This document shows positions 11,457-22,820 of a stretch of DNA of 64,000 nt, piece after piece; position 1 is the stretch's first letter; each line of letters begins with the position of its first letter. The notes under the pieces were generated by a model. That model had not been told where the DNA came from. It saw only the letters and a list, made by a program, of their open reading frames with translations, and did no database searches. The stretch comes from Vicia villosa (taxonomy: Eukaryota > Streptophyta > Magnoliopsida > Fabales > Fabaceae): positions 74,683,553 to 74,747,552 of the forward strand of contig NC_081185.1 in assembly GCF_029867415.1 (NCBI RefSeq). Reading direction: 5' to 3'. The position numbers and the translations under genes were made by a program.

Positions 11457-12119
11457 TTTTTCTGTCACGGGGAAAAATCGTATCTTTTTCGGGATGAGAC
11501 ACCTGATGCCTTCTTTGGGCTCGAGTGCTCAAAAAAATGATTTTTCTTTTGTTTCGACCAAACTTTTTATTGTTTCCAAAGTAGGAAAAGGAAAAAAGCT
11601 GCAATAACCTTAAAAGTGGGGGGAGAGATCTTTGGGTAAGAGGGTTGGTTATACGAAGGGAAGGTATTAGCACCCAATGTATCTATAGTACTCTATAGGT
11701 TTCTTTGTTATGTCCATTTCATTCTATGCTATTGGGTTTCTGTTGTGAGATAGGTGGGAAACTAAGGTGTTTGTTTGATTATGCTCGCAAAGATCATCGC
11801 GATCCTCTGCATACATATCCCTTAGAGGGAATCAGAGCATCTGTAGCTCGGGTCTACGGGTGCTAAGGTTTGAATGGTCTGAGGGAGAAGTTTTGCTCGC
11901 CAAGGATACGACCTTGTGCCTACGTATTCTCAAAGGGATGTTGAGAAAGTCAGAGCAATCGTAGTTCCCACTTATGCTAGTGGAAGCAAAGGAAAAGAGA
12001 CAAATGTCATCTCAATGTTCGATGTATCTAATCTATATCATCACATACATCTGTTTGATTTTGTTTGAAAATCTTTTCATTATAAGCCCTGGGCCATGCC
12101 ACTTATGGTGCTTAGAATG

Positions 12120-12320
12120 ATAAAGATGTTTTTTAGCCAGCCTTGTGGCAAAAACTTTCAATGAAGTCAGCCTTGTGACAAAAAGTTTTGATTAATCAGC
12201 CAGCCTTGTGGCAAAAGTTTCAATGAAGTCAGCCTTGTGACAAAAACTTTGATTAATCAGCCAGTATGGTGGCAAAAAGGTTTGATTGATTAGCCAGCCT
12301 TGTGGCAAAAGAGAAATTTG
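12120..12320. repeat. Tandem repeat, core CAGCCTTGTGGCAAAA
   Basis: Alternating units of about 30 bases, CAGCCTTGTGGCAAAA and CAGCCTTGTGACAAAA with linkers TTTCAATGAAGT or TTTGATTAATCAG, give a higher-order period of about 60 bases. It lies inside the Ogre-1 LTR. Confidence 0.8.
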
Positions 12321-12394
12321 ATTGATTGATTGTTTGTGATGATATAGATGAGATACTCCTATCATAGAGATGATAAATGTCTAATCTCCTAGGG

Positions 12395-12800
12395 TATTTG
12401 ATTTGGATATTGGAGATGCTTATAAGAAGCCCGTGGGTCCTTGTACGAAGCCCAAGAGGAGGCTATCCGAGAGTCCTTGCATTGTAAGCCCAAGAGGAGG
12501 CTATGGGAGGGACTACTGAGGGTCCTTGCATTGTAAGCCCAAGAGGAGGCTATGGGAGGGACAAGTCGTTTGTACGAAGCCCAAGAGGAGGCGTGGTATA
12601 GTTGGTTTGAGCTCTTAGAGCGATTCCACCGGGAAACCATACTCTATGTCCTAACCTAAACTAGGGAGATTCTTTGCACGAAGCCCAATAGGAGGCATGG
12701 TATAGTTGGTTTGAGCTCTTAGAGCGATTTCACCGGGAAACCATACTCTATGTCCTAACCTAAACTAGGGAGATTCTTTGCACGAAGCCCAATAGGAGGC
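12395..12800. repeat. GAAGCCCAAGAGGAGGC array with a 104-base duplication
   Basis: Seven or so copies of (G/T)AAGCCCAA(G/T)AGGAGGC. From 12576 to 12787 a 104-base unit is present twice, nearly identical; it runs from GAAGCCC through TAGTTGGTTTGAGCTCTTAG to GATTCTTTGCAC. It lies inside the Ogre-1 LTR. Confidence 0.8.
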
Positions 12801-13904
12801 TATGGGGAACCTAGTGTTGTACTAAGTTGAACAAGTATATATAACACGATCAAAAATATGAACAAGTACGAACAAATATGAACAAGTACATGAACAAATA
12901 TGAACAAGTATGAATAGTTATATATGACAAGGTGTGTGTATACGATGGAGTTTATGAAGGAAATATACTTGTAAGGATGATCCGTTTGTATACACGGGGG
13001 CTCGGGACTTATACTCGGGGAGAGGCCCATTGAGTGTATTCATGGCTATGTAAACAAATATTTACAAGAGGGGCTTGGGACTTATACCTACATGGAGGCC
13101 CATGGTATTTTTGGGAAGATTTAAAGAAAACCTTCATTTTTGATTTGTTATTCGAGGTTAAAAATCAAATTGATCGAGGTACGTACAAAAAGGTGTATGT
13201 ACAATGAAATACCTAATTTCATGCAAAGGAGTGGGACTTATACCTATGTGGAGGCCCATGTTTTATTTTATAAAACATGGTTGATTGTTTTGTTTAAAAA
13301 ACGCGAGGTTTCGTCGTTTTGAAAACAGTTTGAAAGTTTTGTTTTGAAAGAAGTTTTCTGTTTAAAGAAAAACTGTACAAAGAAAAAGGAATGGGACTTA
13401 TACTCTCTAATATTAGAGAGGCCCAGTGTTTGAAAATCAATTGATCAATCCAAAAAGATTTGATCAAGAGTTTTTTTTTGAAAAGAAAACCAAAAAGAAA
13501 TGGTTTATTGTTTTTTTTTGAAAAACTTTGATCGTTCGTTTTAAAACAATTTTGAATTTGAAAGAAATCAACTTAATTAAGATAAAAACAAATTTTATGC
13601 TTAATTAAGACCTAAGTGATTAGGGTTTGATCACAAAAATAATTACAAGTGATTAAGTTTGAAAATCAAGTGAAAAACAATATTTAAAGTATTAAAAAAC
13701 ACTTAAAAACATGTCATTTTAAACCTATTTAAAAATGTATTAAATAAATATTTTTTTGTGATTTTTTTGGATGTTCATAAAATACATATATTAAACAAAG
13801 AGTGTGCAAAAAATGAAGTGGAAATGATTAATTTTGATTGGTTAATTAATTAAGTGAAGTTGTAAAGAAAATGAAGAAAAGATGTGTTAAAAAAATTGGG
13901 TTTT

Positions 13905-13990
13905 GGTCCTGCCAGGGTTTGAACCCACGCCCTGAGGTTCACTACTCAAAACAACAACCAACTGAGCTGCGCGCGCAGCTTGTTAGTGAC
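13905..13990 (-). other. tRNA-like module with A- and B-box-like motifs in the Ogre-1 LTR
   Basis: On the minus strand the module reads AGCTCAGTTGG (A-box/D-arm-like) followed about 32 bases later by GTGGGTTCAAACCC (T-arm/B-box-like), then CTGGCAGGACCA. The sense is the same as the LTR. It does not fold into a convincing acceptor stem, so I do not call a functional tRNA. It may be a tRNA-derived SINE remnant or a degenerate tRNA copy captured by the LTR. Similar modules sit in the Ogre-3 LTR (55440-55512) and, weakly, in the Ogre-2 3' LTR (about 50997-51055). Confidence 0.55.
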
Positions 13991-16514
13991 ACACGTTCCA
14001 TTCAATATATTAAAAAAACAAACATTTGAAATTTATGAACAAAAAATGGCGCGAAGAACACATCCCCAATTTGATTTTGAAATTTCTGAAAACTGAATTG
14101 TTTGGATCAAGTGAATAGCCTATCTTACTCGATTTTTCACAAGGAACATGATGGTATCCTCATAATTCATTTATTTCCTCTCTAAGATCATCAATTTTCT
14201 GGAAATCGTGAAGAACCCTAATTCTGAGATTGATCATGAAATCGTGTAGGTGCAAGATAAATAGCAATTGATTGAGGGTTAATGATCCATACACATGCAG
14301 AAACATGATGGCAAAGCAATATTTCATTTATGATGCATGTATGATAGAGTTTGATGTTCATAGCACTTACCTTAGAAACTTGCAAAACTGGAAATTGAAT
14401 TCTGCAAAAGAGAGGTTCCAGATGTTGATTGATGATCTGGATAGCTTCAATGGACCTTATGGAAGGTGTTTGGATGCTTGGAACAATTTGAATTCACCTG
14501 TGCAAAGCTATGGAACCCGATCTGCAGAGCCTTGGAGTGTGAATCGAATTTGAAGATTATGAGGTTACAGATCATATGTGAGTGTTTGGATCACTCGTAT
14601 GAAGTATATGGATGGTGTTAGAAGTGTTAGTTTGGACAGATATGGCTTGGTATGAGAATTGGCATGTTGAGGCTCACTTTTATGCAAACATGGAGGTGAG
14701 ATGATGATTCTGATATTTAAGGTGTTTTGGGGTGTGTGAGTGGATCAAACACATCCCATATGATGTTTATGAGTTGTTGGAACCACCATCTTGGCCAGAA
14801 CTTCAATGGTTTAGAGGTTGAGATTTCAACCTCTTTGAAAACTATGAAACTTGCAATTCAAGAAAGAAGAAGAAAACCTACGATTATGAGGTTTTGGTGT
14901 GAGTTTGAAGAGTGGAAATGATCTCTATTTATAGGCCAAGAGTTCTGAACTCAGACCTTTGCAAGTTGATCAAGGAGTGATGATTTGGCTTAAGAGATAA
15001 AATGGAATCTTTTACATTTAATGCAAAATGGTTAAAGTGACTTAACCATGGTTATTCTTCCAAGCTTCTTATCCTCTTCCATTCTAATCTTCAAATCAGA
15101 AAATATCTTTCAATTATTGCTTTGATGTGTCATTACTTGCATTAGAGGCCATATAGCATTGAAACTTAGTGAAAAATGGTGAAAATTCAAGCATAATGGT
15201 CACTAATGTCAAAATTCAAAACCATAGCTATGCTTCATATTTTTTCATGCTCTTGGACATTTTGGAAAGCTCATGTTATGTACTTCAAAACCCTAGTTGA
15301 AAGTTTCTTCAAGACCTTTAAGGAAATGGGTGAAAAAGATCCATGAACTTTGAAGAAAGTGAAATTTTAAGTGAAATTTTCAAAAGATACCAATTTTGAA
15401 GCTCCATATCTCTTAAATGGTTGATCTTTTGGAAAATCATTTTATGTGACAAAGTTGTTTATTGGATCAAAATCTACAACTTTCATGTTGGAAGTTTTTT
15501 TCAGTTTGTAGGTGAAATTTTGAGTTACTCCCTTCCAAAGTTTGGAAAAAATCATTGAAAAACACTTAGAAATTTTTCTAAGTATGAAAGTCAAACTTTT
15601 GACTTTTTGATTCTTGATTGATTTTCTTGATTTTTCTTGATCAAATGACTTCATATATCATATATTGATGATTCAAAACTTCAAAAGTCATGGTTGACCA
15701 AAATTCCCCAAAAGTCAATGGTGATCTTGTACAGTTGACTTTTTCAGACGAATCGTGTTTCTGGAGATTTCAAATGAACCAGGCTATCCTCACCAAATGA
15801 ATGGTATGAGTGGATCACATTGAATTATTAGAGGACCTTGAGCCATTGTTTAAATTGTGGCACCATGTTCTGATTAAAAAGTCAGTGGTTCAGGTGAATT
15901 AGGTCAAAAACCCTAATTGTCGACCTGATGAGATTGATGACTGTGGATCTTGAATTGAGATGTAATTTCCATTGGATATTGTCATATGGATTATTTGAAG
16001 ATGATTGAAACCTTTGAGTGATCCCCTGGAGCTTTTTAGGGTTTCCCAAATGTGATCCCTGATTTCAGTCCCTGATAGTTCAAAACCCTAATCTGATGAT
16101 TTGAAATTTCACTGTTGATCAATCCTGGTGTAGGAGATGTCCTGAGCCAATGGATTAGGGCAAAATGATGTACTTGGGGTCTTGAGGTCATGTCCCAGGT
16201 CATTAGGTCAAATCCTGAGTTAAAATTAGGAGTATGCTATCTTTAGTCAAAACCCTAATCTGGTTGATTCAAAGTCTCTGAGCTTGTTGAAATGACTCTT
16301 TGAGGACCAAATGTTGACTGTTGATGAAGATGGTTCTTTTGAGATGAAGGGAGAACAAAACCCTAATTGTTACTTGTACTGATGAGTGATTTCTTGTTTA
16401 AACCATGCTGAGTCACAAGTAGCAAACACAAACTATGCAATTTGTTAGAGATGCAAATGATGCATATGCAAATGATATGAGGTGGAATCTTAGGTCAAAA
16501 ATTGGGGTATGACA

Positions 16515-16630
16515 AATATCACTGCCGAGGGACTAACGTGATAAACCCCATTGAAGAACCCTTCGTAAAACCCTTTGATCACTGCCGAGGGACTAACGTG
16601 ATGGGTAAACGTAACTATCAATAGCGACGA
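16515..16630. repeat. Duplicated TCACTGCCGAGGGACTAACG motif at the Ogre-1/Ogre-3 junction
   Basis: The 20-base motif occurs at about 16519 and 16578, followed in both copies by TGAT. It lies directly beside the Ogre-1 LTR start and looks like the edge of the Ogre-3 tandem arrays. Confidence 0.6.
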
Positions 16631-16634
16631 CTCG

Positions 16635-17375
16635 CAGTTTGTGAACCCCACTTACTATAGTTCTAGCAAGTTTCCGTAGTTTATGAACCCCACTTACTAT
16701 AGTTCTAGTAAGTTTCCGTAGTTTGTGAACCCCACTTACTATAGTTCTAGTAAGTTTCCGTAGTTTGTGAACCTCACTTTCTATGTTCTAGTAAGTTTTC
16801 GTAGTTTGTGAACCCCAAAAGGATCACTTGCCATAGCTCTAGCAAGTTCACCTGCACCAATAGGATTACTTGTCATAGTTCTAACAAGCTCACCTGCACC
16901 ATTTGGATCATTTTCCCTGGCTCGGACAAATTTCACCTACACCATTTGGATCATTTGCCTTGGTTCGAACAAGTTTCACCTACACCATTTGGATCATTTG
17001 CCCTGGTTCGGACAAATTTCACCTGCACCATTTGGATCATTTGCCCTGGTTCGGGCAAATTTCACCTACACCATTTGGATCATTTGCCCTGGTTCAGAAA
17101 AATTTCTCCTACACCATTTGGATCATTTGCCCTGGTTCGGACAAATTTCTCCTACACCATTTGGATCATTTACCCTGGTTCGGACAAATTTCACCTGCAC
17201 CATTTGGATCATTTGCCCTGGTTCGGACAAATTTCACCTACACCATTTGGATCATTTTCCCTAGTTCGGACAAATTCACCTGCACCATTAGGATTACTTG
17301 CCCTGGTTCGGACAAGCTTACCTGCATAAGAGAAATCATTTGCTATAGTTCTAGCAAACTTACCTGCATGGAAAA
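16635..17375. repeat. 42-43-base minisatellite array in Ogre-3
   Basis: The first section (about 16635-16815) repeats a 42-base unit containing GAACCCCACTTACTATAG and TAGTAAGTTTCCGTAG four times. It grades into about eleven copies of a 43-base unit (CACCATTTGGATCATTTGCC then CTGGTTCGGACAAATTTCAC) up to about 17300, then degenerate copies to 17375. Both unit types share an A(G/C)TT...AGTT(C/CT)...CAAGTT frame, so they probably derive from one ancestor. The unit length (3n+1) and the lack of stops create long plus-strand ORFs in all three frames; these are artefacts. Confidence 0.85.
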
Positions 17376-17379
17376 GATT

Positions 17380-17640
17380 CACTTGTTTGGAGACTCACGA
17401 CTCGAGGGTCGGAGAAAGTAGCAAGCCAAATATTCACGACTCGAGGGTCGGAAAGAAAACGGTATGTTTAGAAACTCACGACTCGAAGGTCGGAAAACAC
17501 ACCTGTCACAACACGAGGGTTGGAAATTCACAACACGTGGATCGGAAAATACACCTAGCACAACACGAGGGTTGGAAACTCACGACACGTGGGTCAGAAA
17601 ATACACCAATCACAACACGAGGTTTGGAAACTAGGCTTTT
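17380..17640. repeat. CTCGAGGGTCGGAAA tandem array
   Basis: About seven units of 30-45 bases built on CACGACTCGAGGGTCGGAAA, drifting to CACAACACGAGGGTTGGAAA towards the right. It follows directly after the 43-base array in the 3' region of Ogre-3. Confidence 0.75.
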
Positions 17641-17819
17641 GTAATACTTGAATGCAATAGATGATATGCATATGCTAATGCGTATGTATGTATGCTGATG
17701 TAATCACGAGATCTCTTTAAACACATTGAACCTGTTTAATCCATGTTTGCCCCTACACCGTGGCTATGCTTATGTCGGCTTGGTGATGTTTATGTATATG
17801 TTGATTGATGAGTGGAACG

Positions 17820-18312
17820 AAGTAATGTCTTCTATAAGACTACCTGAAAAGGTTTTTGGAATGGATATGAAAATTTGTCTTAAAGAAGACTACCTGAAAA
17901 GGTTCTTAGCAAAGGATGAGGAATGTCTTAAAGAAGACTACCTGGAAAGGTTGAAAAATGTCTTAAAAGACTACCTAAAAAGGTTCTTAGAATGTCTTAA
18001 AGAAGACTACCTGAAAAGGTTCTTGGAAATGGCGATGATTGTCTTAGAGAAGACTACCTAGAAAGGTTCTTAGAAGGATAATGTCTTAAAGAAGACTACC
18101 TGAAGAGGTTCCTAGAAAGGATCGTAAGAATTGTCTTAAAGAAGACTACCTGAAAAGGTCCCTATAAAGGATCATGGGATTCGTCTTAAAGAAGACTACC
18201 TGAAAAGGTTCCTAGAAAGGATCGTAAGATTTGTCTTAAAGAAGACTACCTGAAAATGTTCCTAGAAAGAATCGTGAGGTTCGTCTTAATGAAGACTACC
18301 TAAGAAGGTATG
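17820..18312. repeat. GTCTTAAAGAAGACTACCTG tandem array with a hairpin core
   Basis: About ten units of 40-58 bases, settling at about 57 bases on the right. Each contains GTCTTAAAGAAGACTACCTG and AAAAGGTTC(C/T)TAGAA. GTCTT and AAGAC are inverted repeats around AAAG, so each unit can form a short hairpin. The plus-strand ORF 17726-18061 is a by-product. Confidence 0.8.
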
Positions 18313-21179
18313 GTGTAATGTCTCAACCAATGTGTGTAATGCATGATTTATGTGTATTCGCCTGATGCTCCGATGATAGGTTGTTGGTAACCAAAGCGTA
18401 TATAGCTTGCTGGAGTTGCAGGTTTGTTTGATAAGGTGGGGTGTGATGCTAGCGCGACTTCCCAATCCCTGTTTTTTGCATTTTGAAGATTGTAGTAAGG
18501 AGGAAGATTTATTCGAGGTTGTAAAGTGTGAGGATTCCTTTTCCTTATGTTGTGCGCCTTGCCCCGGTTTGACCCTTTGAATTACTCCGCGCTTTTGAAT
18601 TTTCGAAGTCCTCCATGTCTTTCACCTTTTTCAATTCGCACCTTTAACCTTTTCGAGGTTCTCCACACCTTTACCCTTTCGAATTGTTTACCTTATGAAT
18701 TTGAAATCCAATGCCCCAATGTTTAGTGGAAAAACAATGCCTATGATCTCTGAACCATGAAGGAAGTGCCCCGGGAAATAACCTTGTCATACAAATGTGG
18801 TACATATGCTTCGACGTTTAGATTGAAGGGAGCTCCCTTAATCTCCAAGATATGGAAGGTTATCCACAGTGATCTATCCTCTTAAATTTCTCCCATGTTC
18901 GACATGCCTCTGATTGAGATTGCTTCGAGATGTGAACCAAGTTGATTGGTCCTTAGGAAGAATGCCCCTAGTGAATAGGATGTTTGATTGCGTGCCCCTG
19001 TGATCCTTGAAATTTTGCCCCTGTTTAGGAGAACCCTCTAGATGTGGTTCCCCCATGCAAAGGTCTATATTAGAAGTGACCACCTTTGGTTAAACCAAAC
19101 TCGAGATCTCCTTGAGTGCTAAGTGTTTGTTCGTAGATGCCGTTGTACCCTTTGAGAAGTAACTCCCATGTGATGCGTATGCAAGTTTTGAAATCGAAGT
19201 CAGTTATGAATTAGGACTGGATGATTAGAAATGAATGCTTGAAGAAGCGTAGTGGTTATAAATAGTTTTAACAAACTTTAGGAGTCAGTATAACAAAATC
19301 CTGCTTAATATGCTTTCGTAGTTAACCTTGCCTCAATTAGGACTTTTAGATGTTGTAACTTGGCCTGATTCATAGTTTTAAGAAACAATGCATTATAAGG
19401 CTCAAAATTTATTTAACCCATCCCTTTTTCCTTGATGTTCTCCAGATCCTAAAAGTTCACCTAATCCAATGATTGTGCTTTGTTTGTAAGAGAATCGTTT
19501 TAGTTCTGATGTTGAGCGGAAGCATTAGTGAAGATCCAAGCACCGATGAAAAATGTTGTAGAGATCCAAGCATTGATGGGAAGCTTCGATGATTTGGCAG
19601 TCACAGGATTATCCTTGGTGTCTCGCCTTTGTTTTTATCCCCCTTTTTTTGCATGAATCAATTCCTTTGAGTTTGATCCATCGGGATGCCCTAAATTTTG
19701 CCTAAGTCATTGGATTTGTTTTCATGGAATTCTCCATTTTGACTTAGCGGGCATTTTTTTTTTGAATACTCCTTTGAATGTTGTGACTGCCATGTTGACT
19801 TTGATTTGTAAGCTTCGACTTTGATACGTCCTCGATCTTGAATGATGTATTGAGGAAGAAGATGTTGTGAATGTTATCTCCATTGTTTCCTCAATCTTGG
19901 TTGCATGCGAGGAAGGAGATATGCTTGAACCTTTGCTTTGCTCTTTGCTTGAATCCTTTGCTTGGATTGACTGATTCTCTTGACAACCAAAAATACACCA
20001 TTGAATTAATTGAAATCTACCATGTCCCTGGTTAAAATCAAGGTTTATTTGAAAAGTAGAAACAAACTCCAACTCCTGGATCGAGGGGGTGACAAGGGAT
20101 TAACATCCTTATATCTCCACTGTTTGGGAATTGAAACAATGCATGTACATCGTCGGTTCGGTCTTACCTTGAAAGCATATGTCTAGCTGGACTTAGTTAT
20201 TTGTATCCGTCATTCTCCCTTAAGTTTGTTAATAATCCCAAATCTGAGATTGAAAATAGAAGTGCGCGAATGAAGCGAATGAATTGTTTCCAAAACCTGC
20301 ATGGTCATCCTATTAGAATTGCTAATTCGAAGGTACAACTTTTATCCTGAGTAACACTTAGCGATCGTAGGGGTCGAAATTTTGACATGATAAACTCCTA
20401 TTGATCCTAGGGACAATCTCCTTTGTAAGTCCATTGGCCTTGTTTCACTCCTTAGTTCATGGACTTGTAGAAGTGAAGGGTAACCTCGAGTTCTCCTTGG
20501 ACATGTCAAACCTGTTGGGAATAAATCGTTAGCGGTGGGTTTTCGTCGTATCGGAACTTCATGAGTTTCCTTTGACTGAACCTCTTTTGCTTTTTCTAAG
20601 GATAGTGTCACACCATTTGCAACCTTCAACATTTGTAAATTGACGAAGGAAATATAGGACCCTTTTGCCCCTTGGTGTGGGGTTAACATATGTCGCCTTC
20701 CCTCCATCGTGGTTATGCGTCTTTGTTCAAGGTATTGCCCCAGTTGGACTAATCCTTGCCCCCAGGTTATCGTAGATCATCCTTGTAAGTTTTGCTACGT
20801 TCATAGACGAACCCTTTTATAACTCGATACCCCTGGAGTGTATCTATGAGGGAGCTCATTTGTTGAACTAATCCTTGCTCGACAATAACCTTTGTTGTAT
20901 TTACAATCTTGTTATGACAAGGCATGGACATGCGGCTGGCATGGTGAAAGACGCCCCTTCTTAGTAAGACTAAGATCATTCTCAATACTTTATCCTCCTT
21001 TCTCCATAGCTTGTGATCCTTTGATTTTCTTCGGGAATCCCGGGAGATCGGCTAGCATGGTAAGTGTGGATGCGAAGATGGATATGCAAGTGTAAATGTA
21101 TGAATGCATGAAAATGCAAATGCATGGGTATGCGAGAGACTCCCTTTTTTTTGTACGCTATGACTCCTTATATGCAATG
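18313..21179 (-). other. Non-coding internal DNA of Ogre-3
   Basis: About 2.9 kb without a recognisable gene. Open frames on the minus strand at 20767-20985, 20342-20707 and 19722-20072 are short, lack known motifs, and I cannot support them as genes. Part of the segment (about 19250-20130) is collinear with the 3' non-coding region of Ogre-2, so it is element 3' sequence rather than host DNA. Confidence 0.6.
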
Positions 21180-21589
21180 CAGACGTGTGACATATAATCC
21201 TAGGGATAGCTTTAGAGGTGACATTAGACCCTAGCGAAATCCTTGCAAGATAGATGTTATGACACGCTAGTGGAAATCTCTTAGATTTGGGAGTACGCAG
21301 AAGGTAGCGGCTGGTGACCGTTCAAAACAGTCACAAAATCTCATGGCCATCGAGAGGCCGTTCGACATGTACCAATGAAGTTGTCCCTCGTGGGAAGGTT
21401 CTCTATGCGGAACACAACCTATCTAAGGATGATATAAGACGAAGTGAAATCCCTACAGGCTAGGGATGAAACATGTATAAATGGGAATTCAAAACCCTAC
21501 AAGTTAGAGGGTGCGCGGAAATAAGCACGGGGTGACCGTTCAAGATAGTCACTGAATCGCATGGCCATCGAGAGGCAAATTGACGTATG
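21180..21589. repeat. About 190-base tandem repeat, left half (continues at 53007)
   Basis: Two copies of a unit built on CCCTACAGGCTAGGGA, then GTGACCGTTCAA...AGTCAC, then CTCATGGCCATCGAGAGGC and a GACGT(A/G)(T/C)G box and, in most copies, CGTGGGAAGG. Two further copies follow at 53007-53380, beyond Ogre-2, which inserted within a unit. GTGAC and GTCAC within the unit are inverted repeats. Confidence 0.85.
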
Positions 21590-21596
21590 TGTCATA
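21590..21596 (+). repeat. First 7 bases of the Ogre-2 5' LTR, cut off by Maximus-A
   Basis: TGTCATA is followed by Maximus-A. The LTR resumes at 31164 with the duplicated tcata and CCCCAAAATTTGCC, matching the start of the 3' LTR at 49224. Confidence 0.9.
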
Positions 21597-22806
21597 TGAA
21601 GGATAGAAAAACACTTAGAAAGGGGGGGTTTGAATAAGTGTAGCTTTAAAAACTTGACAGATAAAAATAAATTGCACAGTTATTTTTATCCTGGTTCGTT
21701 GTTAACTAAACTACTCCAGTCCACCCCCGCAGAGATGATTTACCTCAACTGAGGATTTAATCCACTAATCGCACGGATTACAATGGTTTTCCACTTAGTC
21801 AGCAACTAAGTCTTCCAGAGTCTTCTGATCACACACTGATCACTCCAGGAACAACTGCTTAGATACCCTCTAAGACTTTTCTAGAGTCTACTGATCCACA
21901 CGATCACTCTAGTTACAACCTGCTTAGATAACCTCTAAGACTTCCTAGAGTATTCTGATCCACACGATCACTCTAGTTCCTTACAACTTAATGTAATCAA
22001 TTCTAAGAGTATTACAAATGCTTCTAAAAAGCGATAATCACAACTGTGATATTTCTCTTAATCGTTTAAGCTTAATCTCACTAAAATATTACAACAGCAA
22101 TGTAGTGAGCTTTGATGAAGATGAAGATTCTGAGCTTTGATTTGAACAGAGTTTAAGCAAGTTAATTTGAGTTGTTTTGGTGTGAAATCGTTAACCTTGC
22201 TTCTCATCCGAACTTCATATTTATAGGCGTTGGAGAAGATGACCGTTGAATGCATTTAATGCTTTGCGTGTTCCGTACAGCATCGCATTTAATGTTATAC
22301 GCTTTTGTCAACTGCCTCGAGCCTTGTTCACGCTGTGTCTACTGACGTAGCCTAGAGTAGCTTTTAACGTTCCTTTTGTCAGTCAGCGTAGCTTGCCACT
22401 TGTACTTCCTTCTGATCTGATGTTTGTGAATACAACGTTTGAATATCATCAGAGTCAAACAGTTTGGTGCAAAGCATCTTCTGATCTTCTGACCTTGAAG
22501 TGCTTCTGAGCGTGATACCATCAGTACTTCAGTGCTTCTGTTCTCTTGTTCTTCTGATGCTTCCATAGACCCATGTTCTGATTCTGCTTCGACCATCTTC
22601 TGATGTCTTGCCAGACCATGTTCTGATGTTGCATGCTGAACCCTTTGAGACAAAGCTTCTGAGCGCTGAATTATGCGTACTCTTTATATATATTTCCTGA
22701 AAAGGAAATTGCAATGGATTAGAGTACCATATAATCTTAAGCAAAATTCATATTATTGTTATCATCAAAACTAAGATAATTGATCAGAACAAATCTTGTT
22801 CTAACA
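21597..22806 (-). repeat. 3' LTR of Maximus-A (1210 bases)
   Basis: On the minus strand it begins TGTTAGAACAAG and ends TATCCTTCA. It carries two TATA-like boxes, as in the Maximus-B LTRs, and three near-tandem units of about 64 bases (CTAGAGTGATCGTGTGGATC-like) near the U5 end. TCAGAA/CAGAAG hexamers are unusually dense. A 104-codon frame (22339-22653) is open, as in the other three copies, but resembles no known protein. Confidence 0.95.
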
Positions 22807-22820
22807 ATCTCCCCCTTTTT
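22807..22820 (-). other. Polypurine tract of Maximus-A
   Basis: AAAAAGGGGGAGAT on the minus strand, directly abutting the 3' LTR. It would be the plus-strand DNA primer. Confidence 0.9.

Larger units (their letters stand above)
1..16514 (-). mobile_element. Ogre-1: Ty3/gypsy (Tat/Ogre) LTR retrotransposon, 3' end outside window
   Basis: Reading right to left, the order is 5' LTR (11463-16514), primer site (11437-11456), leader, ORF1, gag-pro, linker, intron, RT-RNase H, second RNase H and integrase, then 3' non-coding DNA to the window edge. An extra ORF before gag, a dual RNase H, a spliced pol and LTRs of about 5 kb are hallmarks of the legume Ogre group. No second LTR start (GGGGTATGACA on the plus strand) is visible left of the integrase, so the 3' LTR lies outside the window. 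The element abuts Ogre-3 at 16514/16515. The possible 5-base target duplication there (aatat) cannot be checked because the other end is missing. Premature stops indicate a non-functional copy. Confidence 0.93.
11463..16514 (-). repeat. 5' LTR of Ogre-1 (5052 bases)
   Basis: On the minus strand it starts TGTCATACCCC at 16514 and ends CCGTGACA at 11463, with the primer site six bases beyond. The TG...CA termini and the length fit Ogre. Inside are the tandem arrays at 12120-12320 and 12395-12800 and a tRNA-like module at about 13905-13985. The short ORFs in it (for example 14272-14553 plus) resemble nothing known. There is no second LTR in the window for comparison. Confidence 0.9.
16515..21589 (-). 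mobile_element. Ogre-3, 3' part (non-autonomous Ogre, split by Ogre-2)
   Basis: This segment joins 53007-57397 once Ogre-2 and one copy of its target duplication (gtatg) are removed; the tandem repeat at 21180-21589 continues at 53007. On the minus strand, 20130-19250 is collinear with the 3' region of Ogre-2 (about 46300-47100). Shared blocks include AACAGTGGAGATATAAGGAT, the AAGTCAAAA...ACTTAGGCAAAA stretch, and TGAGCCTT followed by GTTTCTTAAA. No gag, protease, RT or integrase motif is visible on either strand. The 3' LTR is not here; Ogre-1 interrupts the element at 16514/16515. Confidence 0.75.

Noticed and set aside
13905..13990. Functional tRNA gene in the Ogre-1 LTR (and at 55437-55515)
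   Set aside because: A- and B-box-like parts are present, but I cannot pair an acceptor stem or a plausible anticodon arm. Kept only as tRNA-like modules.
14272..14921. Two plus-strand ORFs (93 and 64 codons) in the Ogre-1 LTR
   Set aside because: Short, opposite to element sense, without motif; chance openness in a 5 kb LTR.
16808..17421. Three overlapping plus-strand ORFs of 91-173 codons with repeated DHLPWFG-like peptides
   Set aside because: They are the three frames of a 43-base tandem repeat without stops; no start context, no similarity, same peptides in each frame.
18874..20985. Several minus-strand ORFs of 69-121 codons in Ogre-3
   Set aside because: No motif of ORF1, Gag or Pol recognised; part of the region aligns with non-coding DNA of Ogre-2.
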